Of a stretch of DNA of 59,162 bases, positions 53,486 through 59,162 are shown piece after piece. The first letter of the stretch is position 1. Each line of letters opens with the position of its first letter. The translations under genes and the position numbers were made by a program. The notes under the pieces were generated by a model, which worked only from the letters and a program-made list of their open reading frames with translations, did not search any database and was not told the DNA's origin. The stretch lies in the NCBI GenBank assembly GCA_964548275.1, contig CAZJQI010000027.1:1-59162 (forward strand), read 5' to 3'. This stretch comes from JAUVUV01 sp964548275. GTDB taxonomy: Bacteria; Gemmatimonadota; Glassbacteria; GWA2-58-10.

Positions 53486-54571
53486 ATGGCTGATATCAAG
53501 GAAGTATACGCAAGCGATTACCGCAAGCTGGCCCTCTTTTTATCTCATTTCGAAGGTGATACCAACACTCCGGATTACTGGTTGGAAAAGTTTTACCACT
53601 GGTGGGACAATAATCCTGCTTTCTCTTCAGACACCGTTCGCGGGTGGGTTCTGGAGGATGAGGGCTCTATTATCGGGTTTCTGGGTAATATCCCCTCCCT
53701 TTTCCACCTTCCTGTTGAAAAAAAAGACATAGTCGTTTTCAGTCCAACAACCTGGCGCGTTCTTTCGGAATACCGGAATAAAAGTATGGCACTTCTGGAC
53801 AATCAACTCCGCTTCAGTCGTAATTCCATTCTGTTTAATTCAACCCCCACGGAAACTGTACGCGTGATTCTGGAACGACTGCAATTCAAGCATTATGAGG
53901 TTTCCAGCGGGATTGGAAACAGCTTGCTGAATCCCGGAAAAGTCCTGAGCGAGAAAATGAAAAAGAACGTGATGAAGAAATTGCTGCTCGGGCTGTGCTT
54001 TCCGGCTCTTAAAATCTGGCAGTGGCTAGATACAATGAGTTGCAGCCTGGCAAAAACGCCGCCGAATGTTGCTGAACTCGAAAAGGCGGATAAATCTTTC
54101 GACACATTGTGGAGCAAAACGAAATCTCTTTTTTCGGCAGGCGTACGAAGCGCCGAGGTTGTCAACTGGTTCTGTTTCGGTAACAGGAATGCTCGAAAAT
54201 ATCTGTTCGGATACTATGAGAACTAGCTGCTGCTGGGTTATGCAATATTCTACCCATCGCGCGCTGACAACCTATGCAATTTCCTCTGCCTTGACCTATG
54301 GACGCTGCCGGGCAAGGAAAGGATAATAAGACCCCTGATCCTGCATGCGAAAAAGGCGGCGAAAAAGGCAGGCTACCGGCTCGGCTTTACCACGATTAAG
54401 GCAGATGTTGCCGGAGAAAATCCCCCGTTCCTGCTGCCACGGATCGGCGGCTCAACTGACCCCACGATGCTGGAATCCCATATGACTTTGGCGCCTGTGT
54501 ATGCCTTGAAATTCAGGAGATGGCTCAAGCGGTTCGACAATCGAAATCTTTTCGATATATTTTTTCTTTAA
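53486..54571 (+). pseudogene. GNAT-like acyltransferase, interrupted by an in-frame TAG
   Basis: The frame from ATG 53486 runs to a TAG at 54224-54226. Right after it, in the same frame, another 114 codons continue (LLLGYAIFYPSRADNL ... NRNLFDIFFL) to a TAA at 54571. Together they give a 361-residue protein with a GNAT-like start (ADIKEVYASDYRKLALFLS, WVLEDEGSIIGFLGNIP) and a second acyltransferase-like half. The continuity on both sides without a frame change indicates a point change of a sense codon (e.g. CAG/AAG) to amber. It may be inactive, read through, or recoded. It lies 16 bp before the sulfatase gene. Confidence 0.7.
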
Positions 54572-54587
54572 AGCTGGAGAATCAATC

Positions 54588-56033
54588 ATGTCCGGTAAAA
54601 AGATCAGCCGAAGGCGTTTTTTCACCCAATGCGGCACTCTTTCCCTGGGATTCGGTCTTGCAGCAGGGGGCCTGTTAAAAACCGGGTGCGGGCCCTCCCC
54701 GAAAAGTCTTTCCAAAGGCCGGCCACCGAACTTTGTCATCCTCTTTGCCGATGACATGGGTTACAGCGACTGGGACTACGGCGGTGACCCGACAATCCGC
54801 ACGCCCAACCTGGTAAGGATGGCCAGCCAGGGGGTCAGGTTCACGCAGTTCTACGCCGGGGCCTCTGTCTGTACCCCTTCACGAGCAGCCCTGCTCACCG
54901 GGCGCAACCCAATCCGCACCGGGATGATCAGCGTCCTTTTTCCGCCGCACACCAGGGGCCTGCCTGTTGAGGAGGTTACCCTCGCCGATATGCTCAAAAC
55001 CCTCGGGTACAGCACCGCCTGTATCGGCAAGTGGCACCTGGGCCACACCCCTGAGTACCTTCCCCTGCGCCAGGGTTTCGATTATTACTACGGCCTTCTC
55101 TACAGCAACGACATGCTGCCTACCGATCTCTGGCAGAACGACCGGATGATCCAGAGCCCCGCGGACCAGACAAATATCACCAAAGATTACACAAGGGAGG
55201 CGGTATCCTTTATCGAGCGCGAGAAAGACAACCCCTTTTTGCTGTATCTTCCTTATACCATGCCGCACACCCCGCTGTTCGCCTCGCAGGAATTCCAGGG
55301 GGCCTCGAAACGCGGGCTTTACGGTGACGTGATCGCCGAGCTGGACTGGAGCGTGGGACAGATCATCGAGGTTCTCGACCGGCTGGGCCTGAGCCAGAAC
55401 ACTCTGGTTATTTTCACCAGCGACAACGGGCCTGCCATGCTGATGAACGAGCACGGCGGCGATGTGGGACTTCTGCGGGGAGCCAAGGGAGACACCTGGG
55501 AGGGCGGCATGAGAGCGCCTTTCGTAGCGCGCTGGCCGGGCCGCCTCCCGGAGGGAGTGGTCAGCGAAGCTGTAGGCTCTGTGCTGGATTTCCTGCCCAC
55601 CTGTGCCGCCCTGGCCGGAGCCGAGCTGTCGAACCGTCCGCTTGATGGAATCAATCTCATGCCTGCACTGGAGGGAAAAGAAATCCCCGGACGGACGATC
55701 TATTATTACTGGGATCAGCACATGTGCGCAGTGCGCCACGGCAGGTGGAAACTCCATTTCCGCTACTACGACCACTCAAGCGGCAAGTATATGGTGGAGG
55801 AAAACTGGGTCGTGCCCCAGCGGCCCCTTCTTTTCGACCTCAAACTCGACCCTGCCGAACGGTTCGACCTGGCTGAAAACAGGCCGGAGGTTGTGGCCCG
55901 GCTCACCGGGATCGCCGAACACTACAAGGCCAAAATCGAGGCCAATGGCGAAAACCGCGAGCTGCTGGACTGGTTTATCAATGTCTGGCCCACCCTGCCG
56001 CGCACCAGCACCTCGCTGGAGAAAGTGATGTAG
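54588..56033 (+). CDS. Tat-exported arylsulfatase-type sulfatase
   Basis: A 481-residue protein. The signal is KKISRRRFFTQCGTLSLGFG (twin Arg). Sulfatase core: VILFADDMGYSDWDYGG (metal Asp pair), then the formylglycine site CTPSRAALLTGR in which Cys becomes formylglycine, HLGHTPEYLPLRQGFDYYYG, and FTSDNGPAMLMNEHGG. It would remove sulfate esters from a polysaccharide or other substrate outside the cytoplasm. The maturase (FGE or anaerobic SME) is not in the window. A short ribosome site (GGAGA) precedes the ATG. The acyltransferase-like gene directly upstream may share its transcript. Confidence 0.93.
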   Translation: MSGKKISRRRFFTQCGTLSLGFGLAAGGLLKTGCGPSPKSLSKGRPPNFVILFADDMGYSDWDYGGDPTIRTPNLVRMASQGVRFTQFYAGASVCTPSRAALLTGRNPIRTGMISVLFPPHTRGLPVEEVTLADMLKTLGYSTACIGKWHLGHTPEYLPLRQGFDYYYGLLYSNDMLPTDLWQNDRMIQSPADQTNITKDYTREAVSFIEREKDNPFLLYLPYTMPHTPLFASQEFQGASKRGLYGDVIAELDWSVGQIIEVLDRLGLSQNTLVIFTSDNGPAMLMNEHGGDVGLLRGAKGDTWEGGMRAPFVARWPGRLPEGVVSEAVGSVLDFLPTCAALAGAELSNRPLDGINLMPALEGKEIPGRTIYYYWDQHMCAVRHGRWKLHFRYYDHSSGKYMVEENWVVPQRPLLFDLKLDPAERFDLAENRPEVVARLTGIAEHYKAKIEANGENRELLDWFINVWPTLPRTSTSLEKVM

Positions 56034-56095
56034 ATCCGTACTGTCTGGTAAATTCCAAGGCAGTTGGGCAATTCATAATTTCAGGCTTTTTTAAG

Positions 56096-56113
56096 GTCAC
56101 GGCGCGCCGTGAC
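56096..56113. repeat. 18-bp perfect palindrome
   Basis: GTCACGGCGCGCCGTGAC with flanking GG/CC. A sequence of the same style as the 28-bp palindrome at 16913-16940. Confidence 0.6.
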
Positions 56114-56192
56114 CCTACAGGTTTCCACTTGATTGCCCTCTTTGATCCATGTTAAGACTTCGAGATATTGAAATATCTTTCATTCAAGCAAG

Positions 56193-56342
56193 ACACACCC
56201 CTGTGTCCCCTCTTGATAGAGGGGACTTATAAGGCAAAAATTTCGCTTAAAACCGATAAATTTCGGAATGTCTTAACAGCATGGAACTAAAAAATTCCTC
56301 TCTAGAAAGAGGGGTGGCCGCGAAGCGGACGGGGTGTGTAAT
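56193..56342. repeat. Third, inverted copy of the GC-rich hairpin repeat
   Basis: CACCCCTGTGTCCCCTCTTG ... TCTAGAAAGAGGGGTGGCCG ... CGGACGGGGTGTGTAA. This is the reverse complement of parts of 14966-15080, with about 40 bp of unrelated insertion in the middle. The rest of the 517-bp gap from 56034 to 56550 has no gene that I can support. Confidence 0.75.
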
Positions 56343-56550
56343 TAAATCTGCAATTCCGGGAAATCTCACCAGCCGGGTATCTGCAAAATCCCTGTTTATT
56401 CCGTAGTACTTGCCTGGCGACTGATATTGCATTTCGCAATCAGGGAAAATTTGTTATCACTGCAACACGAGTACTTACAACATTTAAACTAAGTACTGCT
56501 GATTATTTACCGGATACTTTTGACTGTAGATTTTGATTTTTAACCCTATG

Positions 56551-57885
56551 TCAGATCCCCAGTATCTCTACCTCCCGAGTCTCTTTCCACCTCCCGCGGG
56601 TGAAATCGGGCACGTCCACAGCCGAGCTTTTTGCGGCCACTGATTTCTCGGTCAGCGGGCTGATCACGCTCCAGGTGGCTGTATCGTAAACATCGATCGG
56701 TGTCTGCACACCCTGGCGCACCGCCTCCAGGAACTGGTGCTGGGTGATAAAATCCGCCCCGTCGTGGCCGTGCTTAACCGCTTCCTCCCCAAGCCTTCTC
56801 CAGATCGGGTGGTCGAATTCCTCGTAGTAGCTTCGCGCGTCCTCCCAGGTGTGCTCTTCCGGGCTTCTCCCCTCGATATAGAACTTGCGCAGGGTGCGGC
56901 TGTAAATTCCTCTGGTGCCCTGCACCCGGAATATCTCATCGTATGGCCTTGGGGACTGGGTATCGTGGTAGAGAGTAACTGTCAGCCCGTTCTCGGTTGC
57001 TATCAGGGTGGTGTTGATATCCCCCAGTGCGTATTTGCGCCTGGCATTGGGATGGTCGGCTCCGAACATCCGGGCGATCTTGTAATTCATCCCCCGGCTT
57101 TTCGTGCTCATCGACACCAGGTAGGTAAACCGGTCTCCGCGGTTGATATTCAGGCACCAGGAGGCCGGGCCTATCGGGTGGGTGGGGTAAAGGTTGCCGT
57201 TGCGGGTCACAGCGTGCCTGCCGCGCCAGAGAAGCTCCCCGTTCGGGCCGATTTTCCCCTCCACTCCCCTGAGATACCTGACATCGTGCTGGTAGCCGGC
57301 CTCGCAGTGCAAAAGCTCGCCGAACATCCCGTTAGCGACCATGTTCAGGATCAGCATGGCGTAGCGGTAATAGCACTCGTTTTCCAGCATCATGCAGGGT
57401 TTACCGGTGCGCTCGCTGGTTTCCACCAGTTGCCAGCACTCGTCCACCGTAACTGCCGCGGGCACCTCGGTGGCCCCGTATTTACCTGCCTCCATCGCTG
57501 CCAGCATCACCGGGGTGTGAAGTTCCCAGGGGGTGGCGGTCATCACTGCATCCAGGTCGTCCCGCTCGCAAAGACGGCGGTAATCCTCAGGGCCGCGGTC
57601 GTAGAGTTCGGGTTTTCTGCCGAGTCCCTCCTCGACAACCCTGGCCGCTCTCTGGATATGGGCCTGGTTTATATCGCAGATTGCCGGGATTTCCACCCCG
57701 CCCACTGCGATCATGGTTTCCAGCAGCCCGGTCCCCCGGTTGCCCGTGCCGACAAACCCCAATCGCACAGGCCTGTCTGATTCCCCACCCTCCAGCCGGG
57801 AGAGAGAGCTTGCCAGGCCCAGGGCAAGAGAGGCTGATGCGGCACTCTTTAAAAATGTGCGGCGGTTAAATTTCTCCGCGTTCAT
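56551..57885 (-). CDS. Tat-exported Gfo/Idh/MocA protein, GH109-like
   Basis: A 444-residue protein. Signal FNRRTFLKSAASASLAL. NAD-binding start VRLGFVGTGNRGTGLLETM, DINQAHIQRAA and AVMTATPWELHTPVMLAAME, TEVPAAVTVDECWQLV. The stretch ENECYYRYAMLILNMVANG ... GELLHCEAGYQHDVRYL matches the GH109 type (NAD-dependent alpha-N-acetylgalactosaminidases); retention of the catalytic His in this motif supports it. The gene may act with the adjacent SSS symporter and sulfatase on amino sugars. The start at 57885 (ATG) is preferred to the GTG at 57897. Confidence 0.85.
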   Translation of the reverse strand: MNAEKFNRRTFLKSAASASLALGLASSLSRLEGGESDRPVRLGFVGTGNRGTGLLETMIAVGGVEIPAICDINQAHIQRAARVVEEGLGRKPELYDRGPEDYRRLCERDDLDAVMTATPWELHTPVMLAAMEAGKYGATEVPAAVTVDECWQLVETSERTGKPCMMLENECYYRYAMLILNMVANGMFGELLHCEAGYQHDVRYLRGVEGKIGPNGELLWRGRHAVTRNGNLYPTHPIGPASWCLNINRGDRFTYLVSMSTKSRGMNYKIARMFGADHPNARRKYALGDINTTLIATENGLTVTLYHDTQSPRPYDEIFRVQGTRGIYSRTLRKFYIEGRSPEEHTWEDARSYYEEFDHPIWRRLGEEAVKHGHDGADFITQHQFLEAVRQGVQTPIDVYDTATWSVISPLTEKSVAAKSSAVDVPDFTRGRWKETREVEILGI

Positions 57886-57936
57886 AGCTACCCCCACTCT
57901 CTCAGTTTTTATATTACGGTTCTGAAACAGAATATT

Positions 57937-59162
57937 TCACACCTGACCCGTTGCCGGAGAAGCCACCTTTGCACCGCCGGACTCGGCAAGCAGCCCCAGG
58001 CGATCTGCCTCCCTGTGCACGGGCCCCCACCAGCCAAGAGGGCGGCACATCACATAATATTTGACCAGGCGTTTCATGTCATCCGGCGGGGTGAGAAAAG
58101 TCACCGGGATGTAGATCAGCATGCCCAGCACGAGCAGGGTCCAGAATTGGGCGTAGTCCGGCAGCTCGGGGATCACTCCGTAGGCCGGCAGCACCCAGAC
58201 CACCAGCCAGCTCAGGGCCAGGTTCGCCAGCCAGCTCGCCAGGTAGCCCCAGCTGTTGAACCGCCACCAGAGAACCTGAAGGATCGAGGGGAGCCACATC
58301 CCGGCAGCCATGATCCAGAGGGCAAAAATCAGCCACTGGGTGATATTCTTCATCATCAGTCCATAGAAAAAAGAACCTACGAGTATACCGAGCGTGCTCA
58401 CCCTGCCCACCCAGACCAGCCTTTTCTGCGAGGCATGCGGGTTGATATAGTGGTGGTAAAGGTCGCGCGTGAAATACATCGCGCCCAGATTGAGAATCGT
58501 GGAGATACTGCTGAAATGGATCGCCAGGATCGCGGCGAAAAAACAGCCTACCAGCCCTGCAGGCAGCACCTTGAACCCGAAAATGAACCAGGCCATTTCG
58601 TACTGCTCCTGGTTGGAGATATCGGGAAAGAGCACGAAAAAGCCCAGAATTGCCACTGCCCAGAGAGCGTTGCGGGTAAGCACGAGCGCGGTCCCGGTGA
58701 AAATCGAGTAGCTGGCATCGCGTACCGAGCGGGCGCTCTGGATACGCTGGCTTTCCACGTACCAGTCTATCGTGGTACCCATGCCCAGCCCACCCAGAAG
58801 AGCGACAAAGATCATCGTGATAAACCAGGCCGCCGGGAAATCCCCGGTCGTCCAGCCGGTGAAATGAAACGGGTTGGCGCGCCAACTCTGGCCCATCTCG
58901 GTCAGGCGCTCCATGATCCCGGACGGCCCGCCTGCGGCAGCGATCTCCCAGAGGGAGACTATAATGATAAACGCGCTGGCGATAATCCCCTGCTGGAAAT
59001 CCGCCATGACCACTCCCCAGTAGCCGGAGAAAAGGACATAGATCGCGCATATCGAGCTGAACAGCACCAGCCCCACCCACTCGGGATAGGCCGGGAACAG
59101 AAAGCTGAACACCTTGCCCATGGCGATCCCGACCCAGCCCATTATAAACATGTTCATGAAAA
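57937..59162 (-). CDS. Sodium:solute symporter (SSS family), 5' end beyond the window
   Basis: At least 406 residues, cut by the right edge: the first one or two membrane helices are missing. Many membrane helices are visible (e.g. VFSFLFPAYPEWVGLVLFSS, LLGGLGMGTTIDWYVESQRI). GMGTTIDWYVESQRIQSARS and the SSTILNLGAMYFTRDLYHHY stretch resemble SSS transporters of the SGLT group that import sugars or organic acids with Na+. The gene lies 51 bp upstream of the GH109-like gene on the same strand, so they are probably co-transcribed: uptake plus processing. Confidence 0.9.
   Translation of the reverse strand, partial: FMNMFIMGWVGIAMGKVFSFLFPAYPEWVGLVLFSSICAIYVLFSGYWGVVMADFQQGIIASAFIIIVSLWEIAAAGGPSGIMERLTEMGQSWRANPFHFTGWTTGDFPAAWFITMIFVALLGGLGMGTTIDWYVESQRIQSARSVRDASYSIFTGTALVLTRNALWAVAILGFFVLFPDISNQEQYEMAWFIFGFKVLPAGLVGCFFAAILAIHFSSISTILNLGAMYFTRDLYHHYINPHASQKRLVWVGRVSTLGILVGSFFYGLMMKNITQWLIFALWIMAAGMWLPSILQVLWWRFNSWGYLASWLANLALSWLVVWVLPAYGVIPELPDYAQFWTLLVLGMLIYIPVTFLTPPDDMKRLVKYYVMCRPLGWWGPVHREADRLGLLAESGGAKVASPATGQV

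Noticed and set aside
1..59162. CRISPR arrays or rRNA genes
   Set aside because: No regularly spaced short direct repeats with unique spacers and no rRNA sequence were seen.

Overview
The window looks like part of the chromosome of an uncultured Gram-negative bacterium. The outer-membrane genes lptE, lolA, lpxB and an lpxK fusion are all present. The secreted complement is rich in polysaccharide functions: Tat-exported Gfo/Idh/MocA proteins, a GH109-like protein, a formylglycine sulfatase, a dockerin protein, carbohydrate-esterase-like hydrolases and an SSS symporter. This mix is common in FCB-group and related candidate phyla, but I cannot place the genome from sequence alone.

Region 1 (1-3071) is the right end of an integrative element. 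It holds a sigma-54 activator with an unusual internal domain and a tyrosine integrase, and ends at a degenerate 3' half of tRNA-Asp that looks like an attachment site. Region 2 (3102-16765) is an accessory array of eleven mostly unrelated genes in both orientations: a secreted small protein, a GH16 lipoprotein, a PsbP-like protein, an unknown with an NQYFGDINDYYKYG N-terminus, a PD-(D/E)XK-like nuclease, a cupin, a double hydrolase, a Tat-exported FucI-like protein, DUF3237, a Gfo/Idh/MocA protein and a dockerin protein. The gaps between these genes hold the same imperfect palindrome (arms TGACCTGCC... and ...GGCAGGTCA, 46-117 bp when compact), giving a gene-cassette-like layout. Two further tRNA-Asp 3'-end copies lie inside the array.

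Region 3 (17176-48687) is mostly core chromosome. It carries lolA and ftsK, a decayed four-helix (IVS/S23) gene in a repeated scaffold, mfd with a BatA-type gene, a NirJ/AhbC-type radical SAM gene, nikR, pgeF, an exported RraA-like protein, an envelope operon on the minus strand (TPR protein, DUF4292-like lipoprotein, LptE, HNH), and a plus-strand lipid A/NAD run (Gfo/Idh, a small membrane protein, LpxB, a DUF374-LpxK fusion, NadB, an M28 lipoprotein). A Tat-exported aldo/keto reductase and an esterase-like hydrolase follow.

Region 4 (48879-52274) is a tRNA-Arg(CCU) gene followed by a 3.27-kb insertion bounded by 97-bp direct repeats of the tRNA 3' part and its terminator. It encodes a TIR-domain protein, a small zinc ribbon missed by length-filtered gene calling, a 241-residue unknown and a DUF2188 protein, with no intact integrase. 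This is a good candidate for a compact immune island. Region 5 (52515-59162) holds a dolichol-kinase-like protein, an acyltransferase-like gene interrupted by an in-frame amber codon, and a sulfatase / GH109-like / sodium-solute symporter group cut by the right edge. Several GC-rich repeat families recur between distant positions.
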